DNA from: Sphingosinicella terrae
GTDB taxonomy: Bacteria; Pseudomonadota; Alphaproteobacteria; Sphingomonadales; Sphingomonadaceae
Direction of reading: 5' to 3'
Assembly (NCBI RefSeq): GCF_003347635.1
Contig: NZ_QDFY01000003.1
Coordinates: 186,001 to 250,000, forward strand
Length of the DNA stretch: 64,000 bases
Below are positions 25,632-34,982 of this stretch, piece by piece; position 1 is the first letter of the stretch; each line of letters begins with the position of its first letter. The position numbers and the translations under genes were made by a program. Under the pieces are notes generated by a model, which made no database searches, was not told the DNA's origin, and worked only from the letters and a program-made list of their open reading frames with translations.

Positions 25632-26327
25632 CTAGGCACAGGCGCGCAACATGGCCGGAGCCCCAGGCTCTGCGTCTTGCGCGCCGGTGAGGCTGTCGAC
25701 GAGCGCGTCGATGCGCCGTTCCGCGTCGGCCAGCGACCGGGCGAGCCGCGCATCGCGATATTCGTCATATTCGGCGGCGATGCTGTGGACGTCGGTGATC
25801 CCGATATAGCCGAAGGCCGTCCGGATGCTCGGCTCGACGTGGTTCATGTGGGCGATCCGCTCCGGCCGGTCATAGCCATGGTCGCCCCGCGACGAGAGGA
25901 TCACCAGCGTCTTCTCCATGTCGGCGAGAAGCGGCCAATAGGGTTCGCCGGCGCGGGAGCGGTCGAAGCCGAAGGTGCGGCCGACCCGTACGACATTGTC
26001 GATATAGGCCTTGAACGGCGCCGGCACGCCGAAATTGTACATCGGCACGCCGGCGACGATGAGATCGGCGGCGATCAGCTCGTCGACGAGGCGGTCGCTT
26101 TCGCCGAGCACCGCCTCCATGGCGGGCGTGCGCTGCTCCGGCCGCGTGAAAGCCGCCTCGATCCAAGCCGCCGTGACCGGAGCGGGCGGTTGCCGGCCGA
26201 CGTCGCGATAGACGACAGGGTCCTCCGGCCTCGCTTCATGCCATCGCCGAACGAAGCGCGCGCTCAGGCGCCGGCTGTGCGAGCCGGTCTGCCGGGCGCT
26301 CGCATCGAGGTGCAATATCGTCGTCAT
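25632..26327 (-). CDS. azoR: FMN-dependent NADH:quinone reductase / azoreductase
   Basis: Flavodoxin-fold oxidoreductase of 231 residues, AzoR type. The N-terminal LHLDASARQTGSHSRRLS phosphate loop, GVPMYNFGVPAPFKAYIDN near 93-111 and RGDHGY near 147-152 are the FMN-contacting blocks. Such enzymes reduce quinones and azo compounds with NADH. The C-terminus carries a short Ala/Pro-rich extension. GGAGA precedes the ATG. It is divergent from a LysR regulator gene, which is the usual arrangement for regulated azoreductases. Confidence 0.9.
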   Translation of the reverse strand: MTTILHLDASARQTGSHSRRLSARFVRRWHEARPEDPVVYRDVGRQPPAPVTAAWIEAAFTRPEQRTPAMEAVLGESDRLVDELIAADLIVAGVPMYNFGVPAPFKAYIDNVVRVGRTFGFDRSRAGEPYWPLLADMEKTLVILSSRGDHGYDRPERIAHMNHVEPSIRTAFGYIGITDVHSIAAEYDEYRDARLARSLADAERRIDALVDSLTGAQDAEPGAPAMLRACA

Positions 26328-26428
26328 GGCTGAAATCTCCTCATCATCGGTGAGGCGGCGGCCTCAGGATCGGGCCGCATTGACAGAATTGCGGGGCGGC
26401 GTACAAACGCCGATTTGGCACCTGATGC

Positions 26429-26443
26429 ATGAACAGGATTCAT
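26429..26443. promoter_or_regulatory. Putative LysR box
   Basis: ATGAA-N5-TTCAT is a perfect palindrome containing the T-N11-A LysR signature and ends 4 nt before the lysR start. A weaker CAAA-N6-TTTG palindrome lies at 26404-26417. Position suggests autoregulation and control of the divergent azoreductase gene. Confidence 0.4.
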
Positions 26444-26447
26444 CCGT

Positions 26448-27362
26448 ATGTCGCGCCGCCTGCCGCCGCTCTCCAGCCTTCGCGCGTTCGAGGCGGCGGC
26501 ACGTCATGGGAGCTTCAAGCGTGCCGCCGAGGAGCTCGGTGTGACCCCGACCGCGATCAGCCATCAGGTCCGGCTTCTCGAGGACAGCCTCGGCCAGCGC
26601 CTGTTCGATCGGCGCACGCGTCAGGTGATCGTCACGCCGGTCGGGGATCAGCTCTTCCCGGCCTTGAGGGACGGGTTCGACCGGATGAGCGAGGCGGTCG
26701 GCCGGGTGAGGTCATTGGGGGATCGCGCGGAGGTGGTGATCACGGCCACGACGGCCTTTGCCGCGCATTGGCTCGTGCCTCGCCTCGGCGACCTTCGCGA
26801 GCGCCATCCCGACCTGATGCTGTCGGTCTTGGCCACGGACGAGCTGGTCAACCTCGAGGCCGGCAAGGCCGATCTCGCCATCCGCCTGTCGCGATCGCCC
26901 CCGCCCGGCGGCGAGGCGGCGCCGCTTTTCCCCGAACTCTTCGCTCCGGTCGCGAGTCCCCGTCTCGGCATAAGCGGAGCGGCGGACCTCGCCCGGGCTG
27001 TGCTGATCCATTTCGACCGGCATCGCCCGGATCCGGAGGCGCCCGGCTGGCCGAAATGGCTCGCTCTTGCCGGCATGGATGGCCCGGCGGCCGCGCCGCC
27101 GCTGCGCTTCAACGAGGAAAGCCATGCCTTGCAGGCCGCGATCGCAGGGCAGGGCGTGGCGCTGATGAGCCTGGCGATCGCCGACGAGGCGCTGCGGTGC
27201 GGACTGTTGGTCCCTCCCTTCGCGCCGACCCTGAAGGGCGAGGTCTATTATCTGGTTCGCGGACCGGCCCGCAGGCGCGCGCCTCAGATCGATGCAGTCT
27301 GCGAATGGCTCGTCGAACAGGCGGCGTCGACGCGGAGCGATATCGGCGAGCCGGCGGGTTGA
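26448..27362 (+). CDS. LysR-type regulator (GcvA-like)
   Basis: Transcription factor of 304 residues. The N-terminal winged helix (LRAFEAAARHGSFKRAAEELGVTPTAISHQVRLLE, residues 11-45) is typical of the GcvA/AmpR branch. The effector domain has the HWLVPRLGDLRERHPDL block near 106-122. It is divergent from the azoreductase gene, its likely target. The effector is unknown; quinones or related electrophiles are plausible. Its 3' end is convergent with the RND permease gene, 21 bp away. Confidence 0.9.
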   Translation: MSRRLPPLSSLRAFEAAARHGSFKRAAEELGVTPTAISHQVRLLEDSLGQRLFDRRTRQVIVTPVGDQLFPALRDGFDRMSEAVGRVRSLGDRAEVVITATTAFAAHWLVPRLGDLRERHPDLMLSVLATDELVNLEAGKADLAIRLSRSPPPGGEAAPLFPELFAPVASPRLGISGAADLARAVLIHFDRHRPDPEAPGWPKWLALAGMDGPAAAPPLRFNEESHALQAAIAGQGVALMSLAIADEALRCGLLVPPFAPTLKGEVYYLVRGPARRRAPQIDAVCEWLVEQAASTRSDIGEPAG

Positions 27363-27383
27363 GAGCCTGGCTGACTGCCTGCT

Positions 27384-30300
27384 TTAGCCCGGGCTCTCGC
27401 GCAGGTCCTTTTCCGCCGGCACCGTGATCAGTCGCCGGAGTTTCGGTGCGAGCCTCTGCTCGATCCGGTCGACCACCTCGTAGACCACCGGCACCAGCAC
27501 CAGCGACAGCGCCGTCGAGCTGATCAGGCCGCCGATCACCGCCACCGCCATCGGCTGGCGGAAGGCGGCGCCTTCGCCGATCCCGAGAGCTGTGGGGAGC
27601 ATGCCGGCCGCCATCGCGAAGGTGGTCATCACGATCGGCCGGGCGCGTTCCCGGCAGGCGTGGAGCACGGCTTCGCGGCGGTCCGCGCCTTCGCGCTCGC
27701 GCTCGATCGCGAACTCGACGAGCAGGATCGAATTCTTGGCGGCAAGCCCCATCAGCATGAGCAGCCCGATCAGCACCGGCAAGGTGAGGTCGAGCCCGAC
27801 GAGGAGGAGGCCGAGGAAGGCGCCGCCGATAGACAGCGGCAGCGCCGACAGGATGATGATCGGCTTGAGGAAGCTGCGGAACAGCAGCACCATCACCGCC
27901 AGGATCATGAACACGCCGGCGGCCATTGCCGCGCCGAAGCCCAGGAACAGCTCCTGCATCTGCTCGACGTCGCCGGTGGGCGTGAGGGTGACGCCCTCCG
28001 GCAGGTCCTGGAGAACCGGCAGGGCCTCGATCTCCGCGGTGGCCTGGCCGAGCGTCACCCCGGGGGGGAGGTCGGCCGCGACGGCGGCCCGGCGCTGGCG
28101 GTTGAAGCGTTCGATCCGCCCCAACCCGGGCTCGAAACTGATATCGGCGACGGCGCCGAGCGTGGTCGTTCCGCCGGAGGCGGTCGGCAGCTGCAGCGAT
28201 TCGATGATCTCGAGCTGCTGGCGCGCCTCGACCGGCAGCCGCACGCGGATCGGCAGGCGCCGTTCGCCTTCGGTGAAGAAGGCGACATTGGCATCGATGT
28301 CGCCGATCGTCGCCACCCGAGCGGCGGCGGCGATCGTCTGGGCACTGACGCCGAGTCGCGCCGCCTCTGCGAGCCGGGGACGGATGACGAGCTCCGGCCC
28401 TGGGGGCGGCATGGACGGGCGCGGATCGGCGACCGTGGCGAGGCCGCGCATCTCCCGCTCCAGCCGCTCGGCGGTGCGCTGGAGCAGCGGGCCGTTGTCG
28501 CCGGAAAGGACGATCTCGAGCTGCGGCGCACCCCATTCGCCCTGGGTGGACACCCGGGCGTCGGCGATCTCGCGGAGCAGCGGCCTCATCTCGCCCTTGA
28601 ACTGCTCGGTGGTGACGTCCTGCTCGCGATCGAGCAAGACGGTGATGGTGGCGCGGCGCAGGTCCGACGTTCCGCCGAAGGCGACGCTGTTGCCGCCGGT
28701 CTGGGCGAACACATGCTCGACCGCGGGATGGCGGTGGAGCAAGACGGTGGTGCGCTGGACGATCCGGTCCATGTCGTCCTGGGTGGCGCCCGGCGCCGCC
28801 TGCGCCTCCAGATAGATGAATCCCGGATTGGTCGCCGGCATGAACCCGGCCGGCAGCAGTCCCGCGAGCATCAGCGAGCCGACGAAGAACAGGCCGCCGG
28901 CCAGGACCGCCAGTTTGTGGTGGTTGAGCGCCCAGTCGAGGCTCTTGCGATAGTAACCGGGCAGGTCGCGATGTTCGACCGGCTTGCGGCGCGGCTTGAG
29001 GAAATAGGCGGCGAGCAGGGGTGTCAGCAATCGCGCCACCAGCAGCGAGCACAGCACCGCCGCCGCCACCGTGAGGCCGAATTCCTCGAAGAACTGGCCG
29101 ACCGTGCCGCTGAGGAAGGAAACGGGCGTGAACACCACGACGATCGCCATCGTCGTGGCGATGACGGCGAGGCCGATCGCGTCCGCGCCTTCCAGGGCGG
29201 CGCGATAGGGCGTCTGGCCGCGTTCGATCCTCTTCTCGATATTCTCGATCTCGACGATGGCGTCGTCGACCAGGATGCCGATCACCAGGGTGAGCGAGAG
29301 CAAGGTGATGACGTTCAGCGAGAAGCCGAGCAGGATCATGACGACGAAGGTCGGCAGCAGCGAGAGCGGCATCGCCAGCGCCGCGATCAGGGTCGGCCGC
29401 CATTCCCGCAGGAACAGGAAGACGACCAAGGCGGCCAGCAGCATGCCCTCGATCAGGACATGGACCGTCGCCGAGAAGCTCTCCCGGGTCTCGCGCACCG
29501 TCGAGACGATGAGCTGGACGTCGAGGCCGGGATGCGCGGCACGGATCCCGTCGAGCGAGGCCATCACCTCCTCCTCGACGGCGACGTCGCTCGCCGCGGG
29601 GGTCTTCATCACCTGGAAGGCGACGACCGGCCGGCCGTCCAGCCGGGCGAAGCCCTGCTCCTCGCCGGCGCCGGCGCCGATCGAGGCGACGTCGCCGAGC
29701 AGCACCAGCCTTCCGCCGGCGGGAATCTGGACGGCCCGGATCTGCTCGATCGACTCGGCCGCGCCGAGGACCCTGATATTCTGTTCCTGGCCGGCAACGC
29801 GGGCCTGGCCGCCGCCGGTGTCGACCAGGAAGGCGCGGAGCGCGTCGTTGATCTGGGGCGCGGTGACGCCGTAGGCGGCGAGCCGGTCGGGGTCGAGGAC
29901 GACGTTGACCTCGCGATCGACGCCGCCGACGCGCGAGACGCGGGCGACGCCCGAAAGCGCCATCAGCTCGCGCGCGATCGTGTCCTCCACGAACCAGGAC
30001 AATTCGGTCTCGCTCGTGTCGGCCGCGGCGACGGCGAAGGTCAGGATCGGCGCCTGGTCGATCTCGAGGCGCTGGACGATCGGCTCCTCGATCTCCCGGG
30101 GAAGGTCGCTCCTGATCTCGTCGATCGCGCGCTGGACGTCGTCGGTCGCCCGCTGGGCGTCGTCGCCCACTTCGAACTCGATCATCGTCATCGAGCTGCC
30201 TTGGGTGACGGTCGAGATGACGTTGTCGACGCCTGAGACGCTGGTCACAGCGTCCTCGATGAGCCGGGTCACCTGGGTCTCCAGCTCCTGCGGCGCCGCG

Positions 30301-30476
30301 CCTTCCTGGACGACCGCGACCTGGACGACCGGGAACGAGACGTCGGGGAATTGCTTGACCGGCAGGAACAGATAGGCGGCGATGCCGGCGATGCTCAGCC
30401 CGATGAACAGGACCGAGACCGGAATCGGATTGCGGATCGCCCAGGAGGAGATGCCGCGCGGTTGCCGCTCGCTCAC
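27384..30476 (-). CDS. RND efflux permease (second system)
   Basis: Inner-membrane RND exporter of 1030 residues. It starts at GTG 30476, overlapping the adaptor stop as GTGA; the same frame stays open far upstream but that extension is an out-of-frame shadow of the adaptor gene. Visible features are the N-terminal [24 protein letters not shown] helix, the proton-relay Asp pair in [19 protein letters not shown] and [19 protein letters not shown] in the second half. It differs clearly from the permease at 10331, so it is a separate system. Regulation by the divergent TetR protein is likely. Confidence 0.92.
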   Translation of the reverse strand: MSERQPRGISSWAIRNPIPVSVLFIGLSIAGIAAYLFLPVKQFPDVSFPVVQVAVVQEGAAPQELETQVTRLIEDAVTSVSGVDNVISTVTQGSSMTMIEFEVGDDAQRATDDVQRAIDEIRSDLPREIEEPIVQRLEIDQAPILTFAVAAADTSETELSWFVEDTIARELMALSGVARVSRVGGVDREVNVVLDPDRLAAYGVTAPQINDALRAFLVDTGGGQARVAGQEQNIRVLGAAESIEQIRAVQIPAGGRLVLLGDVASIGAGAGEEQGFARLDGRPVVAFQVMKTPAASDVAVEEEVMASLDGIRAAHPGLDVQLIVSTVRETRESFSATVHVLIEGMLLAALVVFLFLREWRPTLIAALAMPLSLLPTFVVMILLGFSLNVITLLSLTLVIGILVDDAIVEIENIEKRIERGQTPYRAALEGADAIGLAVIATTMAIVVVFTPVSFLSGTVGQFFEEFGLTVAAAVLCSLLVARLLTPLLAAYFLKPRRKPVEHRDLPGYYRKSLDWALNHHKLAVLAGGLFFVGSLMLAGLLPAGFMPATNPGFIYLEAQAAPGATQDDMDRIVQRTTVLLHRHPAVEHVFAQTGGNSVAFGGTSDLRRATITVLLDREQDVTTEQFKGEMRPLLREIADARVSTQGEWGAPQLEIVLSGDNGPLLQRTAERLEREMRGLATVADPRPSMPPPGPELVIRPRLAEAARLGVSAQTIAAAARVATIGDIDANVAFFTEGERRLPIRVRLPVEARQQLEIIESLQLPTASGGTTTLGAVADISFEPGLGRIERFNRQRRAAVAADLPPGVTLGQATAEIEALPVLQDLPEGVTLTPTGDVEQMQELFLGFGAAMAAGVFMILAVMVLLFRSFLKPIIILSALPLSIGGAFLGLLLVGLDLTLPVLIGLLMLMGLAAKNSILLVEFAIEREREGADRREAVLHACRERARPIVMTTFAMAAGMLPTALGIGEGAAFRQPMAVAVIGGLISSTALSLVLVPVVYEVVDRIEQRLAPKLRRLITVPAEKDLRESPG

Positions 30477-31600
30477 CGGGCCGCCTCCGCGGGCGGCGTC
30501 GCCGGCGTCGCGGCGGGCGCGGTCCGCGCGGTCGCCCGCGCCGGGACCGGGCGCACCGTCTCGCCTTCGAGGACGAAGGCGCCGCCGCCGAGCAGCACCG
30601 GCGTTCCCACCGGCGGTCCGGTGACGAGCTGCACCCAGCCGCCCGCGCGCCGGCCGGTGCTGACCGCCACCCGCCGCGCCCGATTTCCCTGGGCCAGGGT
30701 CATCACCGAGACGCCGTCGGCGTCGAAGCGCAGCGCATCCTCCGGCACCGCCGGCGTCGCCGCCATCGCGCCGGTGAAGCGGGCGCGGCCGAATCCGCCG
30801 GGACGCAGGTCCGCATCCGGCGGCAGGCTGATCCGGACCCGGCCGAGCCGGGTCTCCTCGCCGACCTCGGCGGAGAGAAGCCGCACGGCCCCGGTGACCG
30901 TTCGTCCGCCCGGCAGCTCGACCTCGGCCGGCTGGCCTGGCCGGATCGCCGCCAGCTCGGCTTCGGGCACGTCCGCCGCGAGCTCGACGAGGCCGCCGCG
31001 CGCGATCCGGAACATCGGCTCGCCGCCCACCGTGCCGATATCGCCGGGCCGCACGTTGCGGGAGAGGATCCGTCCCGACACGGGCGCGGTGATGGTCAGG
31101 CGGGCGACGCGGGTGCGCAGCTCGCGCAGCTGCGCCTCCGCCCCCCGTACCGCGGCGCGCGCATTGGCGGCCTGGGTGCGGCGTTGCTCGATCTGCTCGG
31201 TGGCGACGATTCCTTCGCCGTCCAGGCCGGCGACCCGCGCCGCCTCCCGCTCCGCCTGCGTCGCCTGGATGCGCTGCTGGGCGAGATTGGCCTCGAGCTG
31301 GGCGATCTGCGCCTGCAGGAGCGTCGGGTCCATCCGCACCAGCGGCTGTCCCGCGCGGACGAAATCGCCCTCCTCGGCGAGCACGGCGGCAATTCGGTAG
31401 CCGCCGACCTCCGCGCCGACCGCCGCTTCCTCGCGCGGGATGAAGATGCCGGAAGCGGCAAGGCCGCCGGCGAGCGGGCGCAGCTCGACCCGGGCGACGC
31501 TGACCGTGCGCAACGCGGCCTGCTTTTCCTGGGCTTCCTCGCTTGCGCCGGCGCAGCCGGCGAGAGCGAGGCAAGCCGCCAAGAACCATCCCCGCTTCAT
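30473..31600 (-). CDS. RND efflux periplasmic adaptor (second system)
   Basis: Membrane-fusion lipoprotein of 375 residues. A lipobox is in LAACLALAGCAG. Biotinyl-lipoyl halves flank a coiled hairpin (VGAEVGGYRIAAVLAEEGDFVRAGQPLVRM, then LTITAPVSGRILSRNVRPGDIG). The C-terminus is a Pro/Ala/Thr-rich tail. I chose ATG 31600 because it overlaps the outer-membrane-factor stop as ATGA. It bridges the permease and the OprM-like channel of the same operon. Confidence 0.9.
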   Translation of the reverse strand: MKRGWFLAACLALAGCAGASEEAQEKQAALRTVSVARVELRPLAGGLAASGIFIPREEAAVGAEVGGYRIAAVLAEEGDFVRAGQPLVRMDPTLLQAQIAQLEANLAQQRIQATQAEREAARVAGLDGEGIVATEQIEQRRTQAANARAAVRGAEAQLRELRTRVARLTITAPVSGRILSRNVRPGDIGTVGGEPMFRIARGGLVELAADVPEAELAAIRPGQPAEVELPGGRTVTGAVRLLSAEVGEETRLGRVRISLPPDADLRPGGFGRARFTGAMAATPAVPEDALRFDADGVSVMTLAQGNRARRVAVSTGRRAGGWVQLVTGPPVGTPVLLGGGAFVLEGETVRPVPARATARTAPAATPATPPAEAAR

Positions 31601-33129
31601 CCTTCGATCCCTTCTTGTGCCGCCGTCGCCCGCGCCGGCGGCGTCCAGCCGCCGCCGAAGGCCCGGAAGGTCTGCACGCTGCGCCGCAGAGCCTGGGCAT
31701 GCGCGGCTGCGGCTGCCGAGCGGGTCGCGCGCCAGGCCCGCTCCGCGTCGAGGACGGCGGTGAGGTCCTCGAGTCCGAGCGCGTAGCGGCGCTGCGCCGC
31801 ATCGAAGGCGACACGGGCACGCTGCGCGCCGGCCTCGAGCACGGCGAGCCGGTTGCGATCCGCCTCCAGCAGGGTGAGCGCCTGGTCCGCCTCCGCATAA
31901 GCGGTCTGTACCGCCTGCTCGTAGCCGAGCACCGCCTGCTCCGCTCGCGCGCCCGAGGCGCGCAGCTCCGCGAGCAGGCGTGCGCGATCGAGCACCGGCA
32001 GGGTGAGTCCGACACCGAACGCCCAGAAGGCGGTGGTGCTTTCGAACGTGCCGCGCTGGAGGCCGAGCCCGAGGCCCGGTCGAAGCGTGATCCGTGGGAA
32101 GAGCTCGAGCTCGGCGAGCGTGAGGTTGCCGGCGGCCGCCTCGATGCGCGCCTCGGCCTGACGCACGTCCGGCCGGCGCACGAGCAATTCCCCCGGGATG
32201 AGCGCCGGCGGCGCCGGAACCGGACCGAGATCGGGGGTGATCTGGAAGCTGTCGAGCTCGGCGGTGGCGTTGCCGATCAGCAGCAGGAGGGAACGCCGCA
32301 GGGTACGCAGCTGCGCCTCCAATTCGCGCAGCTGGGCCGTCGCCTGGGCGACGTCGGCCTCGATCCTGGCGGTGTCGGAGGTCGGCGCCAAGCCGCGTTC
32401 GCCGCGGATCCGGGCGACCCGGGCAAGCTCTTCCTGGATTCGAAGGGTGGCGCGAGCGTCCTCTACTTGGACGGCGACGGCGCGCGCTTCGAACAGGCTG
32501 TCGGCAATCTCGGCCGCGGTTGCGGCGCGGGCGGCTTCCGCCTCGAAACGCGCGGCGGCGAACTCCCCTTCCGCGGCGCGACGCGTCGCCGCATTGCGGC
32601 CGAACAGGTCCAGCTCCCAGCTGACGTTGAAGCCGAGATTGGCCTGGGCGCTGGTGCCGCTCGGGGTCAGCGAGAAGCCCGGCGGGACGCCGGGGATGTC
32701 GACGCTCTGCTCGCCGCCTATGTTCTCGGTCTGGCGTACCTCGCCCGATCCCTCGATCCCGCCTTGCGGGCCGATCTGCGCGAGCCGGCTTGAGCGCAAA
32801 GCGCGCGCTTCCTCGAGCCGCGCCAGCGCCAGCCGGGCGTCGAAGTTGCGGGCGAGCGCCTGATCGACCAGCCCCTCGAGCTGCGGGTCGCCATAGACCG
32901 TCCACCAGCGGTCGAGCGGCTGGGCAACGGCTGCACCCGGAGCCTCGAACCGGCCGGGCAGGGCCGCCTCCGGCGGACGTGGCGCCCGTCCAGTCGTGCA
33001 GGCGCCGACCAGGATGCAGGCAAGGAGGAAAGCGGCCGCACGGGGCGCGCGCGAACGTCTCGCGCCGCATGCTGCAACCTTCGCCGCCGGCCGGGTGTTG
33101 ACACATCCGATCGGGAGGGGCTTCGACAT
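31597..33129 (-). CDS. NodT/OprM-type outer-membrane efflux lipoprotein
   Basis: Outer-membrane channel of the tripartite pump, 510 residues. It has a lipoprotein signal with lipobox LVGAC near residue 40 and two repeated TolC-like helical/strand halves with WWTVYGDPQLEGLVDQAL and the canonical LLVRRPDVRQAEARIEAA near 320-340. AAAGG lies 8 nt before the ATG at 33129; the leader is long, and a GTG nine codons in is an alternative start. It is the first gene of the operon and its promoter overlaps the operator at 33141. Confidence 0.9.
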   Translation of the reverse strand: MSKPLPIGCVNTRPAAKVAACGARRSRAPRAAAFLLACILVGACTTGRAPRPPEAALPGRFEAPGAAVAQPLDRWWTVYGDPQLEGLVDQALARNFDARLALARLEEARALRSSRLAQIGPQGGIEGSGEVRQTENIGGEQSVDIPGVPPGFSLTPSGTSAQANLGFNVSWELDLFGRNAATRRAAEGEFAAARFEAEAARAATAAEIADSLFEARAVAVQVEDARATLRIQEELARVARIRGERGLAPTSDTARIEADVAQATAQLRELEAQLRTLRRSLLLLIGNATAELDSFQITPDLGPVPAPPALIPGELLVRRPDVRQAEARIEAAAGNLTLAELELFPRITLRPGLGLGLQRGTFESTTAFWAFGVGLTLPVLDRARLLAELRASGARAEQAVLGYEQAVQTAYAEADQALTLLEADRNRLAVLEAGAQRARVAFDAAQRRYALGLEDLTAVLDAERAWRATRSAAAAAHAQALRRSVQTFRAFGGGWTPPARATAAQEGIEG

Positions 33130-33140
33130 AAGCGGCCTTT

Positions 33141-33169
33141 GACTTATGATCCAGCGTGGATCATAAGTC
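33141..33169. promoter_or_regulatory. TetR-type operator, 12-bp perfect arms
   Basis: GACTTATGATCC (33141-33152) and GGATCATAAGTC (33158-33169) are perfect inverted copies around AGCGT. It lies in the divergent gap between the efflux operon and the tetR gene, overlapping the region where both promoters must sit. Confidence 0.75.
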
Positions 33170-33206
33170 GCCCCTGCCGGGTGCTGCCGTCCCGGTCAAG
33201 AGGAAT

Positions 33207-33749
33207 ATGGATCCCAGGATCGAGAGGACTCGGTCGGCGCTGGCCGCCGCCGTGCTGGAGCTGGTCGAGACCCGCGACTTCGATTCGGTGACCATCGCCG
33301 ACATCGTCAAGCGCGCCGGCATCGGCTATGCCACCTTCTTCCGTCATTATCGTGACAAGGACGAGCTCCTTCTCGACGTCGCCGAGAGCCTTAACCGCGA
33401 GCTGCTGGCGACGATGATCCCGGCGCTGCGCGACGACGATACGCGCGCAGCGGCGCTGACCTTGTGCCATTTCGTCGACGAGCATCGCGGCATCTGCCGG
33501 GCGCTGCTCGGCGGCGGCGCGGAGCGTCAGATTCGCCGGCTGCTGATCGAGCGCTCGCTGCGCTGGGCGGATTCAGCCGGGCTTCCCGACCCGCCCGGGC
33601 TGCCGCCCCGACTCGCCATCGACCACAGCGTCCGATCGATGATCGGCCTGCTGTCCTGGTGGCTGGAGCAGGAGCCCGAGCTGGATTGCGTCGAGATGGC
33701 GGTGATCATCGACCGTCTCGTCCTGACGCCGGTTCGAAAGGTGGGTTAG
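33207..33749 (+). CDS. TetR-family repressor of the adjacent efflux operon
   Basis: TetR/AcrR-type regulator of 180 residues. The HTH (VTIADIVKRAGIGYATFFRHYRDKDELL, about residues 28-55) is clear; the C-terminal ligand domain is short and contains LLSWWLEQEPELD. I chose the ATG at 33207 rather than an upstream in-frame GTG at 33156, because the GTG lies inside the palindrome and has no ribosome-binding site; spacing at 33207 is tight (GAGGA two nt upstream). Binding to the 29-bp palindrome and repression of the RND operon and itself is inferred from the layout. Confidence 0.85.
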   Translation: MDPRIERTRSALAAAVLELVETRDFDSVTIADIVKRAGIGYATFFRHYRDKDELLLDVAESLNRELLATMIPALRDDDTRAAALTLCHFVDEHRGICRALLGGGAERQIRRLLIERSLRWADSAGLPDPPGLPPRLAIDHSVRSMIGLLSWWLEQEPELDCVEMAVIIDRLVLTPVRKVG

Positions 33750-33791
33750 GCGTGGCGGTCGGACGGCCAGGTGACGAGGCGGTCCTTCGCT

Positions 33792-34826
33792 CTACAGGCC
33801 CACGACCAGCGTCGTCCGTCCGCTCGTCCCGAACGAGTCCGTCCCCAGCACCGAATTCCGCTCGTAGAGCAGCTCGTAGGACAGGCGCGCGCGCACGGTA
33901 CCGAACAGGCGGGTCTCGATGGCCGTGATGGCGCGGCCGCTTTCGTTGCCGCCGTCCATGATGAACGACCCGTCCTGCTTGAGCTCGAGCGTCGGCAAGA
34001 TCTTCCAGGCGAAGTCGAACGCGGCGCGGCCGCCGACGGCGGTGTCGACGTTGCCGCCGGTGCTCTGCGTCCGGCGCAGCGCCGGCCCACCGTCGAAGCG
34101 AAGCGTCATCTCCGGCTCGCCGATGATCGTGTAGCTGATGCCGGTGCCGGCCGTGTAGCGATGGTCGAGACCGATGATCGGGTCGTGCTCATATTGGGCG
34201 AGGCCGTAAATCTGGAGATCGTCGCCCAGGCGGTAGCGGGGCCGCCACGAGGCGTTGATCCGCTCGACCGAACGGACGCCGTTGGTCTCCTGAAGCTCGG
34301 CGCGCGCGTTGACGCTATTGTCCCAGCGCAGGCCCCGGCGCTCGGCCTGGATCGCGCCGTAGAAGCCGAAGCTGCTCGAATTGCCGGTGGTGCGGGATGC
34401 GCCGAGCTCGATACTGCCGTCCCAATTGTCGGTGATCCGGGCGGCGGCGAGCCGCCTGATCCTCTCCGCCTCCGCCGCCTCGCGCCGTTGAGCCATGGCT
34501 CGGTCGTAACCCGCCCGCATCACCTGGACGTCCTGCGCGGCGTTCGGGAAAGCCTGGAGCGCGAAGCGCGTCATCGTCGCCACCGCCGCTTCGTCTCCGG
34601 AATTCATCGCGGTGCGGATGAGCCGGGCGACGTCGGGCGGAAGGACCTGGAGCAGCTCCACCGGCGCCGGCGGCGCGTCGAGGTCGATCGGCTCGGGCGG
34701 CGGCGGCAGCTCGATCGGCGGCGCCGGCACGATGATATCGATCGGCGGCAGCGGTGCCTGGGCCGCGATGGGTGCGGCCGGGAGCAGGCAAGACAATGCG
34801 AGCATCAGTCGCGCGATCGGCTTCAT
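33792..34826 (-). CDS. DUF481-type outer-membrane protein
   Basis: Exported protein of 344 residues. A signal peptide ends near AAQA (residue 23), and a Pro-rich segment with PPPPEPIDLDAPPAPVE follows. An alpha-helical stretch near 60-125 leads to a C-terminal beta-barrel of the DUF481 (YdiY) kind, with alternating aromatic strands such as DDLQIYGLAQYEHDPIIGL and a terminal aliphatic strand ending TTLVVGL. The family is associated with acid or stress-inducible outer-membrane proteins but has no defined activity. The 155 bp upstream hold nothing recognisable. Confidence 0.78.
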   Translation of the reverse strand: MKPIARLMLALSCLLPAAPIAAQAPLPPIDIIVPAPPIELPPPPEPIDLDAPPAPVELLQVLPPDVARLIRTAMNSGDEAAVATMTRFALQAFPNAAQDVQVMRAGYDRAMAQRREAAEAERIRRLAAARITDNWDGSIELGASRTTGNSSSFGFYGAIQAERRGLRWDNSVNARAELQETNGVRSVERINASWRPRYRLGDDLQIYGLAQYEHDPIIGLDHRYTAGTGISYTIIGEPEMTLRFDGGPALRRTQSTGGNVDTAVGGRAAFDFAWKILPTLELKQDGSFIMDGGNESGRAITAIETRLFGTVRARLSYELLYERNSVLGTDSFGTSGRTTLVVGL

Positions 34827-34982
34827 GGCTTCCTCGTCGGTGACGTCGCTCCGCCGATGCCAGCGAAACCGGGCGAAGGAAAGGCAGCCGCCTGGGCGCG
34901 TCGGGTTTCCGGAACGTGTTCGGCGGCTTCATGGCCGCGGTCGGCTTCCTGTCCGTCGGGCGCCGACCGGGGCGCGGCCGGG

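Noticed and set aside
27384-32015. One 1543-codon frame spanning the RND permease and beyond
   Set aside because: Only the part from GTG 30476 is permease; the upstream part is an out-of-frame shadow of the adaptor and channel genes.
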